From the NCBI GenBank assembly GCA_018398805.1, contig JAGFBZ010002033.1, positions 1,449,501-1,513,500 of the forward strand: a DNA stretch of 64,000 nucleotides. Direction: 5' to 3'. Positions within the stretch are counted from its first letter, which is position 1. Every line of letters begins with the position of its first letter. This DNA is from Hirundichthys speculiger. Its lineage: Eukaryota > Chordata > Actinopteri > Beloniformes > Exocoetidae. Below, piece by piece: positions 25,867-37,100 of the stretch. The position numbers and the translations under genes were made by a program. A model generated the notes under the pieces. That model was given only the letters and a program-made list of their open reading frames with translations, was not told the origin of the DNA and searched no databases.

Positions 25867-28800
25867 TCACTGTCCCAGGAAGGAAGCCATGGGATCATCT
25901 GGCCGGCAGCGTTTCATGCGGAAGGCCTCCATCTCCTCCTCGGTGGGTGCTTTAACCTCATACAGGCTGTTGTAGGGTCTCTTCCTCTCATCCAGCTGCA
26001 TTATTGCTTCTACTTGCTTCACCCGCTTGTCCTCTGCTTCAAGAGCCTGGATGGAAGTATGACGGGGGAAGTCAGTCACAAAGAAACCATCCACATCACA
26101 GATACTGAAACACCTTCAAATGAAAACAAAAAAAAAACACTTACCCTTTTCAGCTTCTCCTTCTTCTTTTCGTCATCCTCTGAGTCACTGCTGTCTGAGC
26201 TATGCTTCTTGCTCTTTTTGCTCTTCTTTTTCTTCTTCTTCTCTTTAATCTTATCACGATGCATCTGGTGAATAAAAACAATGATTTGATAAACTCATAA
26301 TTTGATCTACACCCTTACATAATATCAAACTTTTTCATGTTAACCATCATCAACTGTTGCATTTTTAAACCTTTTCAGGTGTCTCTTACCTCCAGCAGAG
26401 ATTTGGGCTGCTCTTCCTCCTGCTGCTCTGTTAGTCCCTCTTCAAATGGAGTTGAATCTACATTGCTCTGAAAGTTGTTAAAAGCAGTTTAAGAAAAATC
26501 TGTCCAAGTTGAAAAGCCAAGATAAAAAAAGGTATTCTGAACATAAAACAGAACCTTTATGTACAATTAGTGCATGTACTTACTACTTTAATACCAGCGT
26601 CTCCTGTACAGTAACTCTGTTTAACCATGGAGTGACAACACTTGTATCCCCAAAAGCCATCTTTCCAGTAAGAGCCCCATATGCACTATAAAAGAGAAAC
26701 GTTAACAAAATGTGAACAAACCCTAATAGAATTAACAAGATATTCATGGGGGGGCTTTTCCCTGCTGTCCTCACAGTGTGATTGTTGATGAGCACGTCCT
26801 CCTCATATTTGGAGCGGGCAACGGCCTTCTCAAGCCCTTTTAGTACAGCTCCGTGGCGGGAGTACTCCAAGTAGTCTTCCGTCTGGGCCAACAGCAACTC
26901 CCGTGGTGGTGCATCCAAGTGCTCTTGACCTCCATACTGATTGTCACACACAAAAACAGGAGTGAGTACAGTCTGTCATTTTAGGTCTTTGACGTTGGGT
27001 GTTATGAGACAAAAAAAAAAAAAAACAAGATAAAGTGTAATGGAGTCATTCCAAAATGTTCCCTAAGATATCACTGTAAAACTTGCACACGGTTTACTGA
27101 TTCAGAGCTTTGCCAATTCACAGTAAGTAACATCAAAACACTAACAAAAAAACAAGCATCACATAATGCAGAATAACAAATAGACAGAAAAAAATTATAA
27201 AACAAGAAAAGCACACAAAGGCTTCATCCTGATGCCAAACAATTAAAAAAGTAAAAAGAGAGAAAGAAAAGGGAAAAAAAATCAGCTGCATACCTTCTCC
27301 AGGATGCTCTCCCTCTGCATTTCTTTAAAGTCCTCCTTCTTGACTTTAAATGAACAGTGAAGCAGCTCCAGCTTGGTGGGGTCAGCCTGAAGATGGACCT
27401 CAGTGCCTCTCTCATAAGCCTCCCAGGCAAACACTGTCAAAAGACAAAGGGGTAAAAAGGAACAGTACACATAAACCGTATTTCCTGAAATGTGTGTGCT
27501 TCTCAGTTGCAGAAAACATTTCATCTGAGGCAGGCCTTCGTGTGCAACAATCTGGTTATGTATACTTGAGTCTTGTTAACAGTTCTAGCTGCGAATACAA
27601 ACTAAAACTTCATTTACGATTTTCAAATTTACCCTTAATGCCTAAATAATTATTTATCATCTGTATTATTATATTCCATGGGCCAACCTGTATCTATCAA
27701 CAATGTATCAAAATTTTGTTTGTGGAAATGCTGAGTATTACGTTCCTTTGAGTAAGACGGCAGATATAAAAGCTGCAGTCCTACTTCATGTGTGAAAACA
27801 GAGCATTTACCTTTTTACAACAAAACTACAATCAATTACATATCTGCTTTATGTCACAGTGATCTCAATACAGATATATATATTTTGTTGTTGTTGTTTT
27901 TATTCATTTTTCCCTTTTTTCCCATTCGATACACAGTCCAACATATTGCTCAATAGGCTGTGATGAGGCAGTAAAAATCTCTTTATGACTTACACTGGGT
28001 TTGAGCCATGGTGATCGTGTCCCCAGAGTATCGAGCAAAGTTGTCTCCAGCATACCCGACTCTGTTAGAAGAAATTTTAAAAGTATTTAAGTGTAGACCA
28101 GTGAGAGTTGAGTTAGTAAAATGGTAACACTAACTTACTCATCAGGGTTCATGCCAGTGTTGGAGTACGGGTTCTCTCTCATAGCTCGAGTTTTTGGATC
28201 ATAGTATGCTGAATTTGGATCCAAATTTCTTAAGTACTGTGGGAAACAGACATGTAAAGTTCAGTCTAATGAACATTTGAGTTTGTAGCAGTCTCTCATC
28301 TCTCATTCTGTCACTCAACTGCTATAACAGAAGACATTAAAAGAAAATAGCTTCACAAATGCACTTATTTCAGTCAAACATGAAGTCTTTTTTTCAGATA
28401 AGAGATGCATACCATCAATGCCTTCAACATTCAGCCATCATAATTTAATTCATTTCAGTTTTTTTTTTAAATCACAAAAATGTCTTCTCAACACTACACA
28501 TTCCATTTATCATAAAAATCAACGTATCTAACAAGCGCCTTGCACTGTGTTAAACCAGACACCAGTGCACAGGAGTGGTTGAAAATACTGACAGAGTCAG
28601 AATGAGAGCAGAAGCTTTAGTGCAAGTGTTTTTGGAGAAAAATAAATAAATAAATAAAACACACGTGTGCTCCAAATAATCATTATAGGTAAAGCCACAG
28701 GAGCGGTTCAACTCTACCCACTTTACCCACGTGACTCCTGCTGTGTTGAAAGTGATACTTAAATGTTCATGGTTCAGCCGAGCAAGATTTCTTTCACAAA

Positions 28801-30498
28801 ATGTTACTGAAGAGCACTAGGGCTTCATTCAGATGTGACACAGGTACATTCAGTTGCCATTCAATTAAAAGAAAGCAGTAAATGTCTGAAAAAAAGCTAT
28901 ATATAAATATGTTATTATATGTGAAAACAAAGAGTAAAATAAGTTCCATCAAGTGTCATCATCTACTTCTTACTTTAGCTGTGTCTTCTCTGATTCGCAG
29001 GTTCCTGACAGTGATTCGTCTCTTCGAGTCAAAATTCTGACCGGGCATGTCAATGTCATCTGCATATTTGTCTTCATCCTCGTCCTCACTGTCATGTTCC
29101 CGCTCCTGCGAAGAAAAATATCCAATGGATTAAATTCTGGTCACAAAACTGCCTTTACAATTACAAAACATTTGACTCATGTTCATCATGATGTTGAACA
29201 CTTACATTTTGGTCCAGTTTTCCTGAGGCCAACTCATCCTGAAGCTTCTGTGCTTTCAGTGTCCTTTTGGCCTGAGACAAGAAAAAATATATAGAATTAA
29301 TCAGTCTTGATGTGTACAGGAGGTGGATAACAAAGATACAACACAGTGTTTACATATTAATTTAACCATATCCTAAACATCAAAATAAACAAATGACCTT
29401 GTGGTCAGCTTTTACAATTTACGTACAAGGTAAGAAAAAGTGAAAAAACATCAGCGTCTGTTCTGTCAATATGTTGCTCTCGGTTGAGCTTGTTAGCCTT
29501 GACTTTGCAAGTATCAGGGACTTTAAGTTGGCACATGTCATCATTTAAATTTAAGATCAAGACTTGAGGCGAGGCAACCAAAGTTTGTTTTTTCCTCATC
29601 TCAAAAATATATAAAATAAAGGCAACGCTCCCATGGATTGCGTACCAGATCGACTTTGGCATACTCCTCAACAATGCGCTGGTGCTCCTCAGGGTCATAC
29701 CCATTCCAGCGATCACGCTTTCCATCATAGTCCATCAACAGCTGGACTTGAGAGTGCTCATCTGGTGCTATGCCTGTTCCTGTGTATTTCGCCCCAACCT
29801 TTCTGGGTCGCTGATGAATGAAAGCAAAAGTCAGACATCAATCCCATTTACAATACATGGTACAGTCTATTAATGAAAGGAAAGTAAAGGGGTTGAAGTT
29901 GAAGGGTTGCTTTTACTGTTGTACCTCCAAACAGTCTTTCTTCTTGTGCGTCATGGCCCCGCAGTTCTCACATGCGCCTTTACGGAATTTAATTGCAACT
30001 GAATTCTGCACAGAAACACAATATAAAGTTTTAACCTTTCAAGTCAAATTGTTACAACCATTTAAAAGTAATGATTTGATTCATCCTTGCCTCCTGCACT
30101 CCTCTCTTGTACCAGTCCCCAATGGCAGAGAACTGTGTCTGTTTTTCATCCTGTGGCCTCTGATGTTTTAGTGTGGGTCTTTTAGAAGGATCTATGTACC
30201 ATGGTACTGATGAAATATACTGTGGGATGTGAGGGTTTATGTCCCTGAAGAAAAGAAGCAGGATTAAAATGACAGGCGACAGCTTTTAGCACACATCTCA
30301 CATCCGCTGGTCTGCAGGATTGATCTTTTCCACGTCCACATAAACCTACTTTCCCTCCTCATCCACCTCAGCTGGAGCGTTTCCTAGCTTCCTCTGCTCC
30401 TCCAGCTCCTTCTTCTTCCTCCAGTCCTCTCTGGTCATCTTCTTGGGCTCATCCAGGCCCACGATCCCCTCCGAGCTGCCGCTGGTCTGCTCGGTCAT
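25867..30498 (-). CDS. slu7: Pre-mRNA-splicing factor SLU7, 14 coding exons
   Basis: Exons: 30350-30498, 30091-30244, 29925-30005, 29646-29810, 29206-29271, 28974-29105, 28139-28236, 27994-28061, 27294-27433, 26775-26936, 26584-26685, 26390-26467, 26145-26264 and 25867-26046. They sum to 1695 nt (564 residues; human 586) with no frame break. SLU7 acts in the second catalytic step of splicing, in 3' splice-site choice. The N-terminal [19 protein letters not shown] is followed by [24 protein letters not shown] zinc knuckle ([14 protein letters not shown]) is in exon 3. The [21 protein letters not shown] block is in exon 6 and [18 protein letters not shown] in exon 11. A Lys/Ser-rich region (exon 13) and the conserved end [12 protein letters not shown] complete it. 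An AG acceptor lies just 5' of the start codon, so a 5'-UTR intron is likely. The exon 2 donor is GC (GAG|GCAAGG). At the exon 10/11 junction Cys replaces the human His before IWGSYW. Confidence 0.97.
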
Positions 30499-31000
30499 GG
30501 CTCAATCTGAGACACGAAAATATCAACTCGTTTACACCTCTGTAGTACCGTGGTAAACACTGACAAGTTAAGAAGAGAAATATCTCTCCACGATATAGCC
30601 CATCGGTTCGCTCACTTTGCAAGCTCCTGGTCAAACTATGTTTTATTTAAATGTTGTTTCAATGTAAATGGTTCAAAACAGAAAAACACCACAACGCTCT
30701 CTAACCTGCTCACCACCTGAAGGACTGAAACGATGAAGAAATGTTTAGTTATTTTGTTATAAATTCATCTCTGGAAACAGCTACCTGGATGTGATCAAAA
30801 ATATTTACCTTCGTATTGACAGTAGTTGATATATAAAGTTATATGAAGCTCGTAGACATGTTTTGATTAAAAGGCAACGGCAACCATTTTATTCCGTCTT
30901 CTTCTGCGTCACGTCTTTTCTTCCTCGGTGCTGGTAAAGTCGGCACAGAGCCGGAAACAGCGACACCCGGTGGACACAACTCTTCCTCTTCTTCCTCTTT
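30499..31000 (-). promoter_or_regulatory. slu7: slu7 5' UTR and promoter region
   Basis: The sequence directly upstream of the slu7 start has no coding potential. Around 30.88-31.0 kb there is a more GC-rich stretch with CpGs (CTGCGTCACGTC, AAAGTCGGCACAG) followed by pyrimidine-rich DNA, a plausible TATA-less promoter. The placement is inferred from distance to the first coding exon and base composition. Confidence 0.45.
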
Positions 31001-33284
31001 TCGGCTCTTGGCTACAGGGGCTGGTGTTCTGAAATGTTTTCCTACCGTAGCGGAAAATTATAGCCTCATCTGTAATTTTTTCCTACATAGTAACAATATC
31101 CTACCAGCACATATATCTCCTCCTGAACAAAGTTTAATACAGCTGGAAAAGCACATTCACTCACACACATATGCATCATAAAGACGTGCATCTGATTTGT
31201 CTGTCAAACCTATGCAATATAAATACTGTGCATACAATGTATTAAATGTTAGGCATTCGGAGCATTTGATTTGTCCCTAAAACATATATGCATTAAATAC
31301 TGTCCATACAAAGTATTAAAAATACAAGAAACTAACCTAGGTACTTAAAATCCTCCACCTTCTTTACCTCTGTTCCCTGTAGTCTCACCGTTCCACTTGG
31401 GCCCCTCTCATTCACGCATGTATTCTGTCTTGCTGTGACGAACCTCCATTCTTCTCCTTTCCGGGACATACCTCCACCTCTCTGGATTTTCCTCCACCTG
31501 CTCCCTTCTCTCACTACAGATCACAATGTCATTTGCAAACATCATAGTCCATGGAGATTCCTGTCTAACCTCATCTGTCAGTCTGTCCATCATTGTAGCA
31601 AACAAGAAGGGGCTCAGAGCTGATCCTTGATGCAGTCCCACCTCCACCTTGAACTCTTCAGTCACACCTACAGCACACCTCACCACTGTCACAACACGTT
31701 GCCAATGCAGCTCCCTCTGACCTTCTCTGTACTTCTCCCTCAACATTCTCAAAGCAAATATTGCATCTGGTGGACACAAGTGTTTATGCTATTTAAACCA
31801 TGAGAAATTCATGTCAAGTCCGTTAGTTAATTAGTGAGCACTTGTTGGATCTGTACTTCACATTAATGTTTTTTTTTTTTGTACATCTAATTAATTAACC
31901 AAATATCCATTTTTTGTCAACTTTTATAATATTTTTATTGGTTCCTTACACTACAATTGTTGGTTCAAAGTTGAGATTTTGTTCCAATTTTTCCCTTTTC
32001 TTTTTAATTTTCTCTGCTAAAAGACATGAATCCTGGAAACATAAAACTGAATTATCCTTCAGTTGTCTCTATTCTGTCGCATTCTGTGAACGGATATTCA
32101 GTATCACCACTAGGCTGACTGAAATGCACTGGTGTTCTCAGCAGCACATATAAACACTGTGGAACGACCATTTCTGAAATCAACAAATGTCAATAGTGCA
32201 GGTTGCTAGAATCCCAAATAATTGCCAATAGTGGCTGTTTTTATCTATTTTATGATTTGCCCCTCAACAATTTCTCTCTTGAAGGAACATGAGTAAAAAA
32301 ATAAATGGTATGTGAAATAAATATTCTATTTATTTTTAGTAATTCATGTGTGAAAGAGTCAAGAGCTTATTTTGTAACTGATGGAATACTCATTTAGGCT
32401 GTGAGGTCTATCAGAAATGGGATATAATTGGTTTTGTTGTGTGCAGAGTTTATGATGACATATTGTATGCACAATAATTAATGGGGGGAAAAAGAAAAAA
32501 AGTATTTTTGACAAGATTTCCTGTGCTGGATGTGACCACCCAGTGTAAAATACTCAAATCTTGATGATGAGTGATGTAAAATTATCTTGAAATTTAGTTG
32601 GTGGAACGGCAGTGATTGACTGTTAAGCCAGTTGTTCATTTTTAGGTTATGTGATGTCATGACATTATTTTTTTTATTTCTCTGTCTCTGCATGTCAGAC
32701 ATACCTGTACGTAGAAGGAAAAAAAAAAAAACATTGTATTCAGTCTGAAAATAGAAATCCACTTTTTTTGAGGACAATGATCTATAAGTTTGATAATTCC
32801 AGTGGGTTTATTGTTGCTCTCCTTATAAGCAGCAAGGAAGTACTGCCGTGGCTAACCGTAACATGGAGTAAGAACACTAGTTCAAAGACTCTTGGAAATA
32901 TAAAGACAATGTTAAGACAGTAACAACAACATAAGATGCCCTCATGATGACAGTTTGGTCAGGTGAAACCTCTCACCTTTTTTTTCTGGTACTCCAAAAA
33001 AAAAAAAAGGCCAAAAATGTAAACAGTGATAAGTGAAACAACAGAACAAAACAGCACCAGACACAAATGAACATACTGACAGAAGTAGAAAAAGACTGAG
33101 TGAAACAAATGTCCATACTTAGCACCAGCACACATCTCCACTGTCAGTCCAGCAGTCTGGAGATGAGAAGGCAATGTTGTACCAAAGTGAAGGCAGTGTT
33201 GCATTCAAGTGGGTACCCAAATATTTAACTCTTTTAGTTCTGTTAACCTCTACTGAGAGATCTGGCTTAGAAATGATGAAGGGG
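31001..33284. other. Spacer between slu7 promoter and nsd1 3' end
   Basis: AT-rich DNA holding a LINE reverse-transcriptase remnant (31332-31779) and, at the right side, the probable nsd1 3' UTR. A minus-strand AATAAA at 32807-32812, about 470 nt beyond the nsd1 stop, could be its poly(A) signal. I see nothing else. Confidence 0.45.
31332..31779 (-). mobile_element. Non-LTR retrotransposon reverse transcriptase fragment
   Basis: Minus-strand translation gives reverse-transcriptase-like blocks: VEVGLHQGSALSPFLFATMM, DRLTDEVRQESPWTMMFAND and IVICSERREQVEENPERW. The catalytic motif (normally ADD) reads AND, and the fragment is truncated at both ends and frame-broken. The family resembles fish RTE-like LINEs, but I cannot assign a clade firmly. 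Confidence 0.8.
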
Positions 33285-34135
33285 TCACTTGTCATCATCC
33301 TCCACTCTCCCCCATTCCTCCAAGTCTTCCCCCTCCACCTCTCCATCATCATCATCATCAATATCATCATCATCTTCATCCAAGCCATCCCCCCAAGTGT
33401 CATACACATCTCCTCCCTCCTCGCCCTCTTCATCATCATCTTCCTCCAGTATGTCACCTCCATATACCGGTTCATCCTCCTCATCTTCCACTATCTCCAC
33501 ATCCTCCATTTCAGTCTCCTCCTCCTCCTCTACTTCCTCATCATCATCGTCGTCGTCCTCCTCATCATCATCTTCATCATCATCATCATCATCCTCATCT
33601 TCATCATCGTCGTCCACCTCTTCAATCTCTATCGCACACACCTCCCCATCCTCCACCTCTCCGTCCTCTCTCATGTCCTTGGAGGAGACAGAAGTGGAGT
33701 CGGCCTTCATTTCAGTTCTGTCTGTGAGGTAAGACCTGTTGGAAGGGATGAAGCTGGAGGTAGCAGTCTTTGTGTTGATGTAGAGACGAGGAGGAGGCTC
33801 TCGCGTGGATGGTGCTGTCTGGCTGCCGGAGGAAGAGATGGGAACAGAAGCAGAAGAAGAGGCTCCTTTGTTTTCTTGGACCAGTGAGGGAGGGATGGGC
33901 ATAGTCACGGGCCTCATGGAGGCCATGTTGGGCATGTATTCACGTATCTCCCCTGGCTCTAGTGGGTCGGGCCCACAAGGGTCATGTTCACTGCAGGACA
34001 ACTTGCCATCCAGCTTTGAGATAAAAAGCATGCCTTCTCGATGCTCCTTACAGAATGAGCTGGGGCACATCTCACAGAAGGAAGCCGCCTCTTTACCACA
34101 TATGTCACACTGGTGCCAAGGACACTCCCATCGCC
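33285..34135 (-). CDS. nsd1: nsd1 last exon: C5HCH finger plus acidic tail
   Basis: The exon begins in the middle of a Gly/Arg codon and reads [19 protein letters not shown], then CPSSFCKEH and a closing CSEHDPCGP, which is the Cys/His-rich C5HCH finger adjoining PHD5. After GEIREY, human NSD1 continues with a long Pro/Ser-rich region. Here it is replaced by about 90 residues of mixed sequence and then roughly 120 residues dominated by Asp and Glu, ending at the stop at 33285-33287. The frame is open throughout, so the acidic tail is part of the predicted protein. Confidence 0.9.
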
Positions 34136-37100
34136 CTGGAGACAAGATTAGAGTCAGATTCTCTCCAGCAACACATAGATAGAAAAAGGTCATGATGAGG
34201 TCAGGATACATTCTTTATATTTACATTCATAAAAATATATTATCATATATTAATCATTAAATAAAATCACTTTCTTTCCAAGACTTAAGTCAGAAGGCTT
34301 TTTCAGAAGAAAAATAGAAACTACTTCCCAGTTACTTCTGTTCTGTCAACAAAAAAAATAAATAAAGGAGAAAAAAAAAAAACATCAGCCTTCATAAGAA
34401 ATCAAAGCAAATAGTGCACCTTCGGTGTTTTTATTTCTGTCAAGGAGGCTAGTGATGTGAAAAATATTCTCTTTATGTGCTCTTTGTGTGGTGAGCTCTT
34501 TACGTGCTTCACAAGTCTGATCTCACCAAGTCTTAAATGATCCATCTACAACTTCAAATGATAAATTGTGTTCTTATTTATTTCACAAAACCTAAGTCAA
34601 AATACAGAAGCAGTATGAGAAAAAGTGACCTGACAGTTAAACAGCATGTAGAATTATATTCAGCATTAATAAATCAAAGTCAGCCTTTTCTGGATGATAT
34701 TGTCAGTTTCTCACATCGCTGTAAAGACATTCTGGCCCATTTTTCTATACAACGTTGATTTCAGTTCATTGTGGTTTTATTAATTTATGTTTAGGTGTTT
34801 TAAGGTCCTGCAACAACATTTTAATTAGGTAAAGGTTTGGACTTTGACTGGATACCATTCAAGGACACAGAATCTTCTTTTTTCTCAGCCTGATTTCTTA
34901 TAACAGTTAGCAAAATCTGGAAATATATATTATATAATCTTATCACTTGTAGAATGATGAACTCTAAATTATTTAACAGTGACCTTGTAGCTCTTTCCAG
35001 ATTAATGGGCAGCAACAATGACTTCTTTAACATCATTGCTGATGTCTGCTCTCATTAGCATTGTATTATCACACCTGAATAATACAGGACTGCAGAATGT
35101 CTGCTTTTATACATGTGGTCACACTTACTGAACATTAATTAATTAAGTGTACTTGATAAGCAACACTTGGATACCGCTTACCCTCTTTACTTCCATGGAA
35201 ACTCAGAGCTTTTCAATACAGAGCTTCAGCATTTTGTTGTTTTTGTCCAAAGACATTGTGATGTGTCATCTAATGCATGTGTTGTTATTCATCCAAAGTT
35301 GTTTTTACCTTATTTTAAGGATTTGTAAGGATAATGTTTGTTTGTTTTCTTTTATTACACACTGACTGACATATTTCAAGCGTTTATTTCTATAAATATT
35401 GATTATTATAACTGACAACTAATGAAAATCCCAAATTCAGAATCCCAGAAAATTAGAATATTGTGGAAAGGTTCAATATTGAAGACACCTGGTGCTACAC
35501 TCTAATCAGCTATTTAACCCAAAACACCTGCAAATGGTCTCTCAGTCTAGTTCTGTGGGCTACACAATCATGGGGAAGACTGCTGACCTGACAGTTGTCC
35601 AGAAGACGACCACTGACACCTTGCACAAGGAGGGCAAGACACAAAAGGCCATTGCAAAAGAGGCTGGCTGTTCAGAGAGCTCTGTGTCCAAGCACATTAA
35701 TAAAGAGGGGAAGGGAAGGAAAAGATGTGGCAAGAAAAAGGTGTACAAGCAATCAGGATAACCGCAGCCTGGAGAGGATGGTGAAACAAAACCCATTAAA
35801 AAATTTGGGGGAGATTCACTAAGAGTGGACTGCAGCTAGAGTCAGGTGCTTCAAGAACATCCACGCACAGATGTGTGCAAGACATGCGTTTCAGCTGTCG
35901 CATTCCTTGCATTAAGCCACTCTTAAACAAGAGACAGCGTCAGAAGCGTCAGTGCCTGGGCTAAAGACAAAAAGAACTGGACAGCTGCTGACTGCTCCAA
36001 AGTTATGTTCTCTGATGATGCAAATGTTGCATGTCCTTTGGAAATCAAGGTCCCAGAGTCTGGAGGAAGAGAGGAGAGGTCCAGAATCCTCGTTGCTTGA
36101 GGTCGAGAGTAAAGTTTCCACAGTTCAGTGATGGTTTGGGGTACCATGTCATCTGCTGGTGTTGGTCCACTGTGTTTTCTTCGGTCCAAGGTCAACGCAG
36201 CTGTCTATCAAGAAGTTTTAGAGCACTTCATGCTTCCTGCTGCTGACCAAATTAATGGAGATGCAGATTTCATTTTCCAACAGGACTTGGCACTTGCACA
36301 CAGTGCCAAAGCTACCAGAACCTGATTGAAGAACCATGGGGTATCCCTGTTCTTGATTGGCCAGCAAACTCACCTGACCTTAACCCCATAGAAAATCTAT
36401 GGTCTTGTGAAGAGGAAGATGCGAGATGCCAGACCCAACAATGGAGGAGCTGAAGGCCACTACCAGAGCAACCTGGCCTCTCATAACACCTGAGCAGTGC
36501 CACAGACTGTCTCTATGCCACGCCGCATTACTGCGGTAATTCAGGCAAAGTATTGAGTGATGTACAGGCATATACTTTTCATGGTCATATTTTTCCATTG
36601 ACCAACATTTCTAGAAATCTTTCTTTATATTGGTCTTCAGTAATATTCTAGTTTTCTGGGATGCTAAATTTTGGGATTTTCATTAATTGTCAGTTATAAT
36701 AATCAATATTAACAGAAATAAACACTTGAAATATGTCAGTCTGTGTGTAATGAATGAATTTAATATACATGTTTCACCTTTTGAATGGAAATTACTGAAA
36801 TCAACTTTTTCATGATATTCTAATTTTATGACCAGCACCTGTATATGCTGAGTGTAAAAACCTTAGAATTTAAAAATAATGCACTTTCTTTTTCTTGCCT
36901 GTATATGCCTAGCTTGTTGGAAGGATTAACCAAAAGATACAGATCGACTTAAATGACAATTTACCAGACGTGATTCTTCTTAGAAAGGCCTTTTTTTTGT
37001 TTGTTCAGCATTGGTGAAGTTGTGTATTCTCAGACTGCTCTTGTCGTACTGTACGTGCTTTCAGCCTTCCCTGCAGAAACAGTTCCACTCCTGTACCTCC

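Noticed and set aside
33174..33887. Long plus-strand open frames (237 and 147 codons) opposite the nsd1 last exon
   Set aside because: They are poly-Ser and poly-Ile/Val translations of the trinucleotide repeat that encodes the acidic tail on the minus strand, and have no domain or splice context.
35492..36325. Open frames resembling DNA-binding and DDE domains
   Set aside because: They are not host genes; they are broken parts of the Tc1-like transposase.
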